The position numbers and the translations under genes are program-made. The notes beneath the pieces were generated by a model. It saw only the letters and a program-made list of their open reading frames with translations, ran no database searches and had not been told where the DNA came from. From NCBI GenBank assembly GCA_023436775.1, contig JAEZHW010000063.1, forward strand, positions 1 through 64,000: 64,000 nt of DNA, read 5' to 3'. Positions 1 to 7,763 of this stretch are shown piece by piece. This DNA comes from Actinomycetes bacterium (GTDB lineage Bacteria; Actinomycetota; Actinomycetes; Actinomycetales; Microbacteriaceae). Each line of letters starts with the position of its first letter. The stretch's first letter is position 1.

Positions 1-22
1 GCACGCGGCTGATGCCGCGTGC
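1..22. terminator. GC-rich hairpin at window edge
   Basis: An 8-bp perfect inverted repeat (1-8 pairs with 15-22, loop CTGATG). It lies just beyond a second hairpin and may be the terminator of a gene left of the window converging on the GlsB-like gene. No T-run is visible because the sequence begins here. Confidence 0.4.
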
Positions 23-34
23 TCCTCTGGTGAT

Positions 35-54
35 CCCACCGCCGATCCGGTGGG
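35..54. terminator. Terminator hairpin after GlsB-like gene
   Basis: A 7-bp inverted repeat (35-41 with 48-54, 6-nt loop) ends 10 nt past the stop codon of the minus-strand GlsB-like gene. There is no clear T-run, as is common in high-GC actinobacteria. Confidence 0.5.
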
Positions 55-64
55 AACCCGCGCG

Positions 65-331
65 TTAGACCCGTGCCCTGCGGCCGGTGAGGCCACCCCA
101 GATCAGCAGGACGACCAGGGAACCACCCAGCGCCAGCGCCCACGTCTGCAGCGAGAAGAACTCTTGCAGGTCAGCGTCGAACAGGACGCTGCCAAGCCAG
201 CCACCCAGCAGTGCGCCAACGACACCCACCACCAGTGCCCCCAGCCAGCCACCGCCCGCGCGTCCCGGCAGAATCGCCTTGGCGATCGCACCGGCAATCA
301 GACCGAGCAGAATGAAACTCAACCAGCCCAT
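65..331 (-). CDS. GlsB/YeaQ/YmgE family small membrane protein
   Basis: An 88-residue, very hydrophobic, glycine-rich protein with three predicted membrane spans (about residues 2-20, 29-48 and 61-79) and a basic C-terminus (GRRARV). The opening MGWLSFILLGLIAGAIAK is the hallmark of the transglycosylase-associated / GlsB-YeaQ-YmgE family. Members are general-stress-induced inner-membrane proteins whose biochemical role is unsettled. The ATG at 331 is chosen because an AAGGAG site sits 5 nt upstream; longer in-frame starts lack one. It stands alone, with a hairpin after it. The 235 bp between it and the next gene upstream hold its promoter, but I see no firm -35/-10 pair. Confidence 0.85.
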   Translation of the reverse strand: MGWLSFILLGLIAGAIAKAILPGRAGGGWLGALVVGVVGALLGGWLGSVLFDADLQEFFSLQTWALALGGSLVVLLIWGGLTGRRARV

Positions 332-566
332 GATGTCTCCTTCGTGTTGCTGGCGCCGCCCGTTCAGCTGCGCCATTGCCTGAACAGACAAACACCGGGA
401 TCGTCCGAGGAACGAGACGTCCAGAATCCTTCCAGGCAGCCTCAAGGTTGCTGCCGGGAAACTCCCCTTGAAGCCTCAGTAGAGCCCAAGAACCGGGCCG
501 AAAGCGCAGAATGTAACGCCTACGAGCCGCTCAGCGCAAAGGGCTTGCGCACTGCACCAGGGTTGG

Positions 567-1214
567 CTAGAAGGCGCCCGGCGCGTCCAGTTGCTGGGTG
601 AGCTGGTCCAGCAGTTCCTGAATCTGCGGCTCCACGCATTCACGGATGCCGCGCTCGATGCGTGCTCGGTGCTCGCCCAGGGCGACACAAATCGCCCGGC
701 CCACCTCGTTCGCGCGTTCATCGGAGAGTTGGATCTCACGGCGCAGCGTGGCCTTGGCCTCTTCGGACAGTTCCGGCAGGGGTTCTGGAGCTGGTGCCTC
801 GGCAGCGGACTGCGCAGCGAGTTCCTCAAGTGTGAACAGGAACGGCTCCCCCGGCGGTGCCTCGGGATCCGTGTCCAGGCCCTGATATTCCGGGGCGAGG
901 CCCTCATCCGGCCGATATGGTCGGCGCGCCTTGCGAGCCGCTGCCGCCTGCAACTCCGCGTACAGCAGCGGCAAGTTCTGCGCGGTGTACTCATCGACCG
1001 CAGCCTCGACCAGTGCGTTCAGGCGCATAATCAGCGCATGCTGCACGCCATGCGGCACCTCAACGTCGAAGCCCGCCGCCGCGGCGAAGGGCGAGCCGGT
1101 GCACTTGCGGCAGATGCTGCGCCGAGTCCGTGACGAGCTCGGCTTCCAGGACGGCAACCATCGCAGCCAGGCGTCAACCGCCTGCCTGACCCGGCCGTCG
1201 GCAGCGTAATCCAT
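567..1214 (-). CDS. Hypothetical protein with N-terminal CxxC
   Basis: A 215-residue protein that I do not recognise. A short N-terminal segment leads to CRKC (about residue 35), then a mostly helical, acidic, Ala/Glu-rich region with a proline-rich stretch near residue 140 and a helical C-terminus. CRKCTGSPF resembles half of a metal-binding knuckle but no second CxxC follows. Residues about 17-34 (WLRWLPSWKPSSSRT..) look unlike the rest: Arg/Ser/Trp-rich, while the neighbouring frame there reads as a regular amphipathic helix (see findings). A TAGCCT hexamer ends 7 nt before the ATG, so the message is probably leaderless. The MFS gene lies 63 bp downstream on the same strand. Confidence 0.6.
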   Translation of the reverse strand: MDYAADGRVRQAVDAWLRWLPSWKPSSSRTRRSICRKCTGSPFAAAAGFDVEVPHGVQHALIMRLNALVEAAVDEYTAQNLPLLYAELQAAAARKARRPYRPDEGLAPEYQGLDTDPEAPPGEPFLFTLEELAAQSAAEAPAPEPLPELSEEAKATLRREIQLSDERANEVGRAICVALGEHRARIERGIRECVEPQIQELLDQLTQQLDAPGAF

Positions 1215-1221
1215 TGCGGAC

Positions 1222-1227
1222 AGGCTA
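1222..1227 (-). promoter_or_regulatory. -10 element, leaderless start of hypothetical gene
   Basis: TAGCCT on the minus strand, 7 nt before the ATG at 1214, with no Shine-Dalgarno sequence between. No clear -35. Confidence 0.5.
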
Positions 1228-1277
1228 CCTGTCGCTCTGGAGAATCGCTTTGAGCCTCGCCCGAATCGGTCAGATGC

Positions 1278-2663
1278 TTACTGCGGTGCACCGTCCGACA
1301 GCGTGGAATCCACTGCATCGCCGCTACCGACCACATCGATGGGCGCGGTGACGAATGTCTGGTCCAGCGGGTGGGCGCGTTCATCTGCAGGCAAGCGGCC
1401 CGCAATGAGGGCGACGAAGGCGAGCACCAGCGGCGCAGTGCCCGCGATCAGGAAGGTCAATTGCAGCCCCAGCAGGTGCATCACCGGTACGGCGAGTGCC
1501 ATCGACACCGGCATGAAGGCGAGCGAAACGAAGAAGTCGAGGCTGGATACCCGGCCCAACATGTCGGAGGGCACTCGACGCTGCAGCAGCGTGCCCCAGA
1601 TCACCGTGGCCGCCTGGAAGGCGTAGCCCACGATAAAGGCGCCTGCCGTAACCAGCCAGAGCTGATCCATGAACCCAAACACTGCCAATGGCAGACACCC
1701 CGCACCCCAGAGCAGGATCATCAGCGTCAGGTACCGCTTGGGGAAACGCCGCGAAGAGGTGACGAGCGCACCAGTGACGCCACCGGCACCAAAGACCGCG
1801 AGTACGAGTGCGTGGTCGCCGGCGTCGCCGCCAAGTCCGTCCTTGATCCGGAACGGCAGCAGCACTTCAATCGGCCCCATCACGAAGATCGTCATCAGAC
1901 AGGCGAACAGCAGTGTCCAGAGCAGCCAGCGGGTCTTGAAGAGGAATCGGAAGCCATCGCGGATGTCCACCAGGGCGTTGATTACGGCGTGGCGGTCCTG
2001 TGTGTGGGTGAGGTCTCGCTCCAGCGGAATGGGACGCATCAGCGACAGGCAGAAGGCGGCCATCACCTGTGCCGCGGCCAGTACTAGGATCGACATCGCC
2101 GGCGAGTGCCAAGCCACGAGTGCCGCTGCGGCGGCCGGACCCACCGCAGTGGTCAGGGCCGGCCGCAGGATCCCCTCGACCCCGTTCGCGGCCAGCAACT
2201 GCTGCGGCGGCAGCAGCGAAGGCAGGATCGCTGTGTACGCCGGGTAGAAGAAGGCGTCCGACACATTCAGGGCGAGGCCCGCCACCACCAGGTGCCACAG
2301 CTGCAACGAGTCCGTGAAGGACAGCACCGCGAGGGTGACGCCCACTGTGCCCTTGATCCCTTCGCAGAGCAGCAGGATCAATCGTCGCGACACGCGGTCC
2401 GCCACCGCCCCACCGAGCAGTGCGAAGGTGAGCATGCCGACGGTGCCGACCGTCAGGATCAGGGCATAGTCATACTCGCTGGCCCCGATCTCGGCCAACT
2501 GCCAGAACACCGCGATCACCCACATGCCGCCGCCCAGCATCGACAAGGTCAGCGCCAGGATCAGGATTCGGTACTGCCCGAACTGGAACGGGCGCAGCGC
2601 TCGCGGCCAGGAGCGGTCGCGGGCGACCTCGGGCGGTTCGATGCCGCCGCCAGGAATCTGCAT
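1278..2663 (-). CDS. MFS transporter (MFS_3 / EntS-like exporter)
   Basis: A 461-residue polytopic protein with about 12 hydrophobic segments. It has the MFS signature-like VADRVSRRLILLL after helix 2 (near residue 85) and a central basic loop. Layout and the FRFLFKTRWLLW segment match the MFS_3 / transmembrane secretion effector group (EntS-type), generally drug or siderophore exporters; the substrate cannot be read from sequence. The ATG at 2663 is preferred over the GTG 6 nt upstream because GAGGAG lies 7 nt before the ATG but only 1 nt before the GTG. No siderophore genes are adjacent. Confidence 0.85.
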   Translation of the reverse strand: MQIPGGGIEPPEVARDRSWPRALRPFQFGQYRILILALTLSMLGGGMWVIAVFWQLAEIGASEYDYALILTVGTVGMLTFALLGGAVADRVSRRLILLLCEGIKGTVGVTLAVLSFTDSLQLWHLVVAGLALNVSDAFFYPAYTAILPSLLPPQQLLAANGVEGILRPALTTAVGPAAAAALVAWHSPAMSILVLAAAQVMAAFCLSLMRPIPLERDLTHTQDRHAVINALVDIRDGFRFLFKTRWLLWTLLFACLMTIFVMGPIEVLLPFRIKDGLGGDAGDHALVLAVFGAGGVTGALVTSSRRFPKRYLTLMILLWGAGCLPLAVFGFMDQLWLVTAGAFIVGYAFQAATVIWGTLLQRRVPSDMLGRVSSLDFFVSLAFMPVSMALAVPVMHLLGLQLTFLIAGTAPLVLAFVALIAGRLPADERAHPLDQTFVTAPIDVVGSGDAVDSTLSDGAPQ

Positions 2664-2727
2664 GTCCACGCTCCTCTCCCCTGCCGAATGTCGGCGTTCC
2701 AGGGTAACAAGTCGCGGAACGCGAAAC

Positions 2728-2753
2728 GGGGCCGGCCCCTGTGGGCCAGCCCC
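2728..2753 (-). terminator. Terminator after OsmC-like gene
   Basis: An 11-bp stem with one G-U pair (2728-2738 with 2743-2753) and a 4-nt loop, 19 nt past the OsmC stop. On the minus strand it is followed by GTTTCG. It separates this gene from the MFS gene. Confidence 0.7.
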
Positions 2754-2772
2754 GCCTCCAGCGATGCGGTGG

Positions 2773-3327
2773 CTAGACCTTGCGCACAGCGCCGGTCACC
2801 GGCACCGGGTTGACGAAGATGTCCAGCGCCGGGCACCCGACGTCCACGGCCTTGCGGAGCTCCTCGTACCGCTCCAGTGACTCCGGGCCACTGATCTTGA
2901 TGTCGAGGCGAACCCCGGTGAACCCAGCACGCGGACCACCCTCGACGCCGAGCAGCGTGCGCACGTCCAGGTCACCCTCGGCCGTGATCTCGAGCGCGTC
3001 GAAGGGGATGTTCAGCACGTGGGCATAGAGGCGATACACGACGATCTGGCAGGAGATCAGCGCACCCAGCGCGTACTCGACCGGGCTGGCAGCCACGTCA
3101 TCGCCAGCGAGCGCCTGCGGTTCGTCGACGAGGAAGGTGTGGTTTCCGACCGTGATGCGGCTGGCCACCGAGCCTTCCGAGACACCCGTGGCACGATAGG
3201 TCAGCTCCGCCTTCTTCACGTCACTCTGAATGCGCTGCGTCCAGGCCGCGCCTGCGGCGCTCAGTCGTTCCGCGCGCTCGGCGTCGGAGATAGCGGGGAT
3301 GGTCAGATCAAGCGTTTCAGCAGTCAT
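2773..3327 (-). CDS. OsmC family peroxiredoxin-like protein
   Basis: A 184-residue OsmC/Ohr-fold protein. The two redox cysteines of the family are present: C93 in LISCQIVVY and C165 in VGCPALDIF, in the usual helix positions. Family members reduce organic or inorganic hydroperoxides or act as related thiol proteins; this one looks closer to the YhfA-like OsmC branch than to Ohr, so the exact substrate is open. The ATG at 3327 is supported by TAGTGT ending 7 nt upstream, consistent with a leaderless transcript. A strong hairpin follows the gene, so it is probably monocistronic. Confidence 0.85.
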   Translation of the reverse strand: MTAETLDLTIPAISDAERAERLSAAGAAWTQRIQSDVKKAELTYRATGVSEGSVASRITVGNHTFLVDEPQALAGDDVAASPVEYALGALISCQIVVYRLYAHVLNIPFDALEITAEGDLDVRTLLGVEGGPRAGFTGVRLDIKISGPESLERYEELRKAVDVGCPALDIFVNPVPVTGAVRKV

Positions 3328-3334
3328 GCCTGGG

Positions 3335-3340
3335 ACACTA
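3335..3340 (-). promoter_or_regulatory. -10 element, leaderless OsmC gene
   Basis: TAGTGT on the minus strand ends 7 nt before the ATG at 3327. No Shine-Dalgarno sequence intervenes. Confidence 0.5.
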
Positions 3341-3393
3341 CCCACCGGTCACCGCGTGCCGCTATCGCATTCGTCACACAACGACACACACGA

Positions 3394-3723
3394 TCAGTGG
3401 CCCGCGTCGCTGACCAGTTTGAGTCCAACCACGCAGCCGACCAGGCCGAGAATGAGGACGATCTTCAGCCACGACACCGCCTCGCCGCCGGTCGCCATCG
3501 AATAGGCGACGGTCAGCGCAGCACCGATGCCGACCCACACCGCATAGGCAGTCCCGATCGGAATCTCGCGCATGGCATAGGCGAGACCGGCCATACTCGC
3601 GACGATCGCGACGCCGAACACGATCGACGGTGCGAGCTTGGTGAAGCCTTCGGACTTGCCGAGCGCGGTCGCCCAGACGGCTTCCAGCACGCCCGAGGCG
3701 ATGAGTACGATCCAAGCCACCAT
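3394..3723 (-). CDS. sugE: SugE/Gdx guanidinium exporter (SMR family)
   Basis: A 109-residue small multidrug resistance protein with four membrane helices. The opening VLEAVWATALGKSEGFTKL has the helix-1 glutamate (E13) that binds cation and proton, and the middle motif IPIGTAYAVWVGIGA is diagnostic for SMR. The segments FTKLAPS and GCVVGLKLVS match the SugE/Gdx branch rather than EmrE. Gdx proteins export guanidinium in exchange for protons as dimers in the inner membrane. The ATG at 3723 has AGGAGG 7 nt upstream. A guanidine-III riboswitch overlaps the approach to this ribosome binding site, which supports the substrate assignment independently. Confidence 0.93.
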   Translation of the reverse strand: MVAWIVLIASGVLEAVWATALGKSEGFTKLAPSIVFGVAIVASMAGLAYAMREIPIGTAYAVWVGIGAALTVAYSMATGGEAVSWLKIVLILGLVGCVVGLKLVSDAGH

Positions 3724-3736
3724 GACGGAACCTCCT

Positions 3737-3777
3737 GGCAAGTCTTGTCGCGTTCCGGGTACTTGACCATCGTCCGG
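3737..3777 (-). promoter_or_regulatory. Guanidine-III (mini-ykkC) riboswitch
   Basis: Read on the minus strand, the RNA begins CCGGACGA, continues through UACCCGG and ends in GACAAGACUUGCC, one nt before the AGGAGG of sugE. These are the conserved blocks of the guanidine-III class (compare the Thermobifida fusca aptamer: CCGGACGA, GUACCCGG, GACAAGAC). The two CCGG blocks form P1. GG-U-CAAGU pairs with ACUUGCC (one bulge) as P2, the expected pseudoknot partner. The position next to the SD suggests translational ON control: bound guanidinium changes access to the SD. Known members of the class commonly precede sugE-type exporters. Confidence 0.88.
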
Positions 3778-3806
3778 TGGGGTCTCCAGGATCCCGGAAC
3801 CAGCAT

Positions 3807-3861
3807 GGCAACGCGGCCTGGGCAATCGCTGGGCACTCCAGCGCGTCCAGGCCGCGTTGCC
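3807..3861 (-). terminator. Long inverted repeat after gatB
   Basis: A perfect 15-bp outer stem (3807-3821 with 3847-3861) encloses an inner CGCTGG/CCAGCG hairpin. It starts 8 nt past the gatB stop and ends 29 nt before the riboswitch. No T-run follows, so it acts either as an intrinsic-like terminator of high-GC type or as an mRNA 3'-end stabiliser. Confidence 0.65.
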
Positions 3862-3869
3862 GGTACGAG

Positions 3870-5399
3870 TTACTGCTGTGCGCGCTCGAGCACGAGTTCG
3901 CGCACACGGGCCGCGTCGGCCTGGCCGCCCATCGCCTTCATGACCGCGCCGATCACGGCACCGGCGGCCTGCACCTTGCCGTCACGGATCTTCTCGAGCA
4001 CGTCTGGCTGTGCGGCCAGCGCGGCGTCGATTGCGGCAATGAGCGCGCCATCGTCGCTGACGACCTTCAGACCACGAGCCTCGACCACCTCGGCCGGGCT
4101 ACCCTCGCCGGCGATCACGCCTTCGAGGACTTGGCGGGCCAGACGGTCGGTCAGTTCGCCAGCGTCGACCAGCGCCTGCAGCGCGGCGACGTGCTCCGGC
4201 GAGACCAGGCTTGCCGGGTCGACCGACTCGGCGTTCGCGATGCGGGCGATCTCACCGGTCCACCACTTGCGCGCGGCGGCTGGGGTGGCGCCGGCGGCGA
4301 CGGTGGCGCTGACCTCGTTCAGCAGGCCCGCGTTCACCACGTCGCGGAACTCCAGGTCAGTGAAGCCCCACTCGGCCTTGAGGCGGCGGCGGCGCTGCAC
4401 CGGCGGCTCCGGCAGAGCAGCGCGCAGATGCTCGACCAGCTCGGCGCTCGGGGTCACCGGCAGCAGGTCCGGCTCCGGGAAGTAGCGGTAGTCATCCGCG
4501 TCCGACTTGGGACGGCCAGCCGAGGTGCGGCCGGTGTCCTCGTGCCAGTGACGAGTTTCCTGCGTGATGGTGCCACCGTCGGCGAGGATCGCGGCCTGAC
4601 GCTGGATCTCGTACCGGACCGCACGCTCCACCGAGCGCAGCGAGTTCACGTTCTTGGTTTCGGTGCGGGTCCCCAGCGGTGCCGGTGCTTCACCCTCGGC
4701 CGCGCGCGGACGCAGCGACACGTTCGCATCGCAACGCAGGTTGCCGCGGTCCATCCGTGCCTCAGAGATGCCCAGACCGACCACGATGTCGCGGATCATC
4801 GCGACATAGGCCTTCGCCAGTTCCGGGGCGCGACCCTCGGCACCAAAGATCGGCTTGGTCACGATCTCGACCAGCGGCACGCCGGCACGGTTCAGGTCCA
4901 CCAGGGAGTACTCGGCACCCTGAATGCGACCGGTGTCACCACCAATGTGGGTGAGCTTGCCAGCGTCCTCTTCCATGTGGGCGCGCTCGATCGGGACCAC
5001 GAAGGTGCTGCCGTCCTCGAGCTCGACCTCGACCTGGCCGTCAAAGGCGATCGGCTCGTCGTACTGGCTGATCTGGTAGGCCTTCGGCAGGTCCGGGTAG
5101 AAGTAGTTCTTGCGCGCGAACCGGCTCGACGGTGCAATCTGGCAGCCGAGCGCGAGGCCCAGCGAGATCGAGTACCGCACGGCCTGCTCGTTGGCGACCG
5201 GCAGCGTGCCCGGCAGGCCGAGGCAGAGCGGGGTCACCAGCGTGTTCGGCTCGGCACCGTGACCACCGGCTGCGGCCGGGTTCGGGGCGTGCGAGAACAT
5301 CTTGGTCGCGGTCGAGAGTTCGACGTGCACCTCAAAGCCGAGCACCGGCTCGAAGCGGGCAATCGCCTCGTCGAAATCCATCAGACGGTCCTTGGCCAT
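3870..5399 (-). CDS. gatB: Aspartyl/glutamyl-tRNA amidotransferase subunit B
   Basis: 509 residues, normal for GatB. The N-terminal kinase-like catalytic core has LGFEVHVEL (about 20-28), RKNYFYPDLPKAYQISQYD and the middle motif MDRGNLRCDANVSLRP. The C-terminal helical and YqeY-like tail domain binds tRNA. GatB phosphorylates the mischarged Glu- or Asp-tRNA and receives ammonia from GatA. The ATG overlaps the gatA stop as TGATG, so the two are translationally coupled. Last gene of gatCAB; a long inverted repeat follows. Confidence 0.97.
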   Translation of the reverse strand: MAKDRLMDFDEAIARFEPVLGFEVHVELSTATKMFSHAPNPAAAGGHGAEPNTLVTPLCLGLPGTLPVANEQAVRYSISLGLALGCQIAPSSRFARKNYFYPDLPKAYQISQYDEPIAFDGQVEVELEDGSTFVVPIERAHMEEDAGKLTHIGGDTGRIQGAEYSLVDLNRAGVPLVEIVTKPIFGAEGRAPELAKAYVAMIRDIVVGLGISEARMDRGNLRCDANVSLRPRAAEGEAPAPLGTRTETKNVNSLRSVERAVRYEIQRQAAILADGGTITQETRHWHEDTGRTSAGRPKSDADDYRYFPEPDLLPVTPSAELVEHLRAALPEPPVQRRRRLKAEWGFTDLEFRDVVNAGLLNEVSATVAAGATPAAARKWWTGEIARIANAESVDPASLVSPEHVAALQALVDAGELTDRLARQVLEGVIAGEGSPAEVVEARGLKVVSDDGALIAAIDAALAAQPDVLEKIRDGKVQAAGAVIGAVMKAMGGQADAARVRELVLERAQQ

Positions 5400-6928
5400 C
5401 AGTTCGATCCTCCCTCGATGGCGGCGAGGCCGGTGGCGCGGGCCACCAGCGTCTCGCCCAGCTCGTCAGCCAGCAGCGCTTCAATCGCGGCACCGGCGCG
5501 GTACAGTCGCGCGTCCTGCTTGGCCGGGGCCAGCAACTGCAGACCGACTGGCAGTCCATCCTCGGCGGCCAGACCGATCGGCAGGCTCATGCCGGGCACG
5601 CCCGCCAGGTTTGCCGGGATCGTGGTCAGGTCGTTCAGGTACATCGCCAGTGGGTCGTCGATGCGCTCGCCAATCTTGAACGCGGTCGTCGGCGCGGTCG
5701 GGCTGATCAGCACGTCGGCCTGTGCGAAGGCGTCGTCGAAGTCGCGCTGAATCAGGGTGCGCACCTTCTGGGCGCTGCCGTAGTACGCGTCGTAGTAGCC
5801 ACTGGAGAGGGCGTAGGTGCCCAGGATGATGCGGCGCTTCACCTCGGGGCCGAAGCCGGCCTCGCGGGTCGCTGCCATCACCTGCTCGATGGTGCCGCCA
5901 CCGTCCGGTTCGACGCGCAGGCCGAAGCGGACCGAGTCGAAGCGGGCCAGGTTGCTGGAGGCTTCGGCGGGCAGGATCAGGTAGTACGCCTCGATCGCGT
6001 ACTCGAAGTTCGGTGCGCTGACCTCGACGATCTCGGCACCGGCCGCAGCCAACTGCTCGAGGCGCTGCTGGAACAGGTCCTTAACGCCGGCCTGGAAGCC
6101 GGGCTGGTTCAGTTCCTTGACCACGCCGACGCGGACACCAGCCAGCGAGCCGGAGGCGCGACCCTCACGGGCGGCGGCGGTCATGCTCGGCCAGGCCTCC
6201 GGAATCGAGGTGGCATCCAGCGGGTCGTGCCCGGCGATGACGTCGTGCAGCAGCGCAGCGTCCACGACGGTGCGCGCTGCCGGGCCAATCTGGTCGAGCG
6301 AAGAGGCGAGCGCGATCAGGCCATTGCGCGAGACGGCACCGTAGGTCGGCTTGACGCCGACGGTGCCGGTGACGGCTGCGGGCTGGCGGATCGAGCCACC
6401 GGTGTCCGAGCCGAGGGCAAACGGCGCCTCGAAGGCGGCCACGGCAGCCGAGGAGCCACCGCCGGAACCACCGGGAATCCGGTCCAGGTCCCACGGGTTG
6501 CGGCTCGGGCCGAAAGCGGAGTGTTCGGTGGACGAACCCATCGCGAACTCATCGAGGTTGGTCTTGCCGAGCGAGATCAGACCAGCACCGGCGAGGCGCT
6601 GGGTCACGGTCGCGTCGTACGGCGGGATCCAGCCCTCGAGGATGCGGGATGCGGCCGTGGTGGCGACGCCCTTGGTGACGATGTTGTCCTTGATCGCCAC
6701 CGGCACGCCGTCGAGTTCACCACGGGCCTGGCCTGCGGCGCGGCGCTCGTCGGCAGCTTCGGCCTCAGCCAGGGCGCGCTCGGGGGTGACGGCGAGGAAG
6801 GCGTGCACGGCACCGTCCACGGCGGCGATGCGGTCGAGGTGCGCCAGGGTCAGTTCGACGCTGGAGACTTCACCGGCGGCGAGGGCAGCAGCCTGCGCCT
6901 CGGCACTCTGACGAATCAATTCGCTCAC
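5399..6928 (-). CDS. gatA: Aspartyl/glutamyl-tRNA amidotransferase subunit A
   Basis: 509 residues of the amidase-signature family. The Ser-cisSer-Lys triad is visible: K80 in PVAIKDN, S155 in GGSGGGSS and S179 in SDTGGSIRQPA. GatA hydrolyses glutamine and channels ammonia to GatB, giving Gln-tRNA (and possibly Asn-tRNA) from the misacylated form. Its GTG start (6928) overlaps the gatC stop as GTGA, with GAGG 4 nt upstream, so expression depends on gatC translation. The presence of GatCAB implies that at least one of GlnRS or AsnRS is missing from this organism. Confidence 0.97.
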   Translation of the reverse strand: MSELIRQSAEAQAAALAAGEVSSVELTLAHLDRIAAVDGAVHAFLAVTPERALAEAEAADERRAAGQARGELDGVPVAIKDNIVTKGVATTAASRILEGWIPPYDATVTQRLAGAGLISLGKTNLDEFAMGSSTEHSAFGPSRNPWDLDRIPGGSGGGSSAAVAAFEAPFALGSDTGGSIRQPAAVTGTVGVKPTYGAVSRNGLIALASSLDQIGPAARTVVDAALLHDVIAGHDPLDATSIPEAWPSMTAAAREGRASGSLAGVRVGVVKELNQPGFQAGVKDLFQQRLEQLAAAGAEIVEVSAPNFEYAIEAYYLILPAEASSNLARFDSVRFGLRVEPDGGGTIEQVMAATREAGFGPEVKRRIILGTYALSSGYYDAYYGSAQKVRTLIQRDFDDAFAQADVLISPTAPTTAFKIGERIDDPLAMYLNDLTTIPANLAGVPGMSLPIGLAAEDGLPVGLQLLAPAKQDARLYRAGAAIEALLADELGETLVARATGLAAIEGGSN

Positions 6929-7224
6929 TGCTCCTCCCCCAGGATTGCGCTGACGCGGAACCGGCCGCCGTCGTGGTCGGGAGCGCCGGACACTGCCTGC
7001 TCGGCGGTCAGCGTCTCGCCCGGGACGTCCACGCGCAGACCGCCCGACATCGGGATCGGGTGGCTGGTGGCGGGAATGTCCGGCGTGGCCACTTCACGCA
7101 CGCGCGAGACGGCCGAAGCAATTCGGTCGAGCTCGCCGGCGAAGCGCTCGACTTCCTCGTCGGTCAGGGCGATTCGGGAGAGCCCGGCCAGATGCCGCAC
7201 AGTCTCCGGGGTGATCTCAGACAT
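6925..7224 (-). CDS. gatC: Aspartyl/glutamyl-tRNA amidotransferase subunit C
   Basis: A 99-residue GatC. It opens with ITPETVRHLAGLSRIALTDE, the typical N-terminal helix, and has the MSGGLRVDVP linker that wraps around GatA and GatB. The ATG at 7224 is preferred (AAGGAA 4 nt upstream, family-typical length); an in-frame extension of 73 codons has no family similarity. First gene of gatCAB, transcribed from the 267-bp space shared with the divergent lipoprotein gene. Confidence 0.93.
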   Translation of the reverse strand: MSEITPETVRHLAGLSRIALTDEEVERFAGELDRIASAVSRVREVATPDIPATSHPIPMSGGLRVDVPGETLTAEQAVSGAPDHDGGRFRVSAILGEEQ

Positions 7225-7277
7225 GGCTTCCTTCGCGCGCGCACAGAGCGCTCCAAGACGGCGGGGGACGGTATCCG

Positions 7278-7283
7278 ATCCTA
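7278..7283 (-). promoter_or_regulatory. Possible -10 of gatCAB
   Basis: TAGGAT on the minus strand about 54 nt before the gatC ATG. No clear -35. The 7225-7491 space otherwise shows no hairpin or repeat. Confidence 0.3.
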
Positions 7284-7491
7284 GCGCGTGGGCGCTGGAG
7301 TCCTGCCCGGGATGGCGTCGTCCGAAACGATACTGAGACGGCCGGTGCTGCGCAGACATTGACTTTTCTGGAACGTCAGAACGGAAACATCTCCCCATGC
7401 GTATTTCGCGATCCAACGAGCCTGCCGCGTTTCTGAGACACACTCGCGGTTCGCGACATTCCTAGAGCAGAGCCTCTGCGACGAAAGGGCA

Positions 7492-7755
7492 ATGATGACC
7501 ACGAATCAACGACTCCTGCCAACGGTGGCAACGGTCCTGCTGCTGGGAATTGGATTGACGGGCTGCGGCCAGGATGCGGTGCCGACGCCTTGCGGCCCGG
7601 CTCAGGACGGTGAAATGCACATCCTGCCGGTGGAACCCAGCTGCCTGCCGCCCGAGGAGGACCCGAACGGTCCGGCGGTGTCGGGACCAGCAGTGTCGGG
7701 TCCGGCAGTATCGCTGCCCGCGCCCGGGGAGACCCGTCCAGCCCAGAAGGGCTAG
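7492..7755 (+). CDS. Small proline-rich lipoprotein
   Basis: An 87-residue predicted lipoprotein of unknown role. A charged start, a hydrophobic core (VATVLLLGIGL) and the lipobox LTGC place the modified Cys at residue 25. The mature part is short, Pro-rich and ends in a triplicated GPAVS motif. Two further cysteines (C34, C51) could pair. It is convergent with ligA, whose stop is only 8 bp away. The expression signal is weak (AAAGGG before the ATG). I do not recognise a family. Confidence 0.6.
   Translation: MMTTNQRLLPTVATVLLLGIGLTGCGQDAVPTPCGPAQDGEMHILPVEPSCLPPEEDPNGPAVSGPAVSGPAVSLPAPGETRPAQKG
7669..7713 (+). repeat. 15-bp tandem repeat, three copies
   Basis: Three in-frame 15-bp units (7669-7683, 7684-7698, 7699-7713) encode GPAVS three times in the small lipoprotein. 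The units differ only at synonymous positions, so the repeat can expand or shrink without breaking the frame. Confidence 0.8.
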
Positions 7756-7763
7756 TCGAACCG

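Noticed and set aside
332..566. GGAA..GTT pairs upstream of the GlsB-like gene as a stress-sigma promoter
   Set aside because: The spacer is about 15-16 nt instead of the about 18 expected for SigH/SigR-type promoters; not convincing.
5132..7336. 734-codon plus-strand open frame opposite gatB/gatA/gatC
   Set aside because: Antisense to the coupled gatCAB operon; low-complexity Gly/Arg composition and no recognisable domain.
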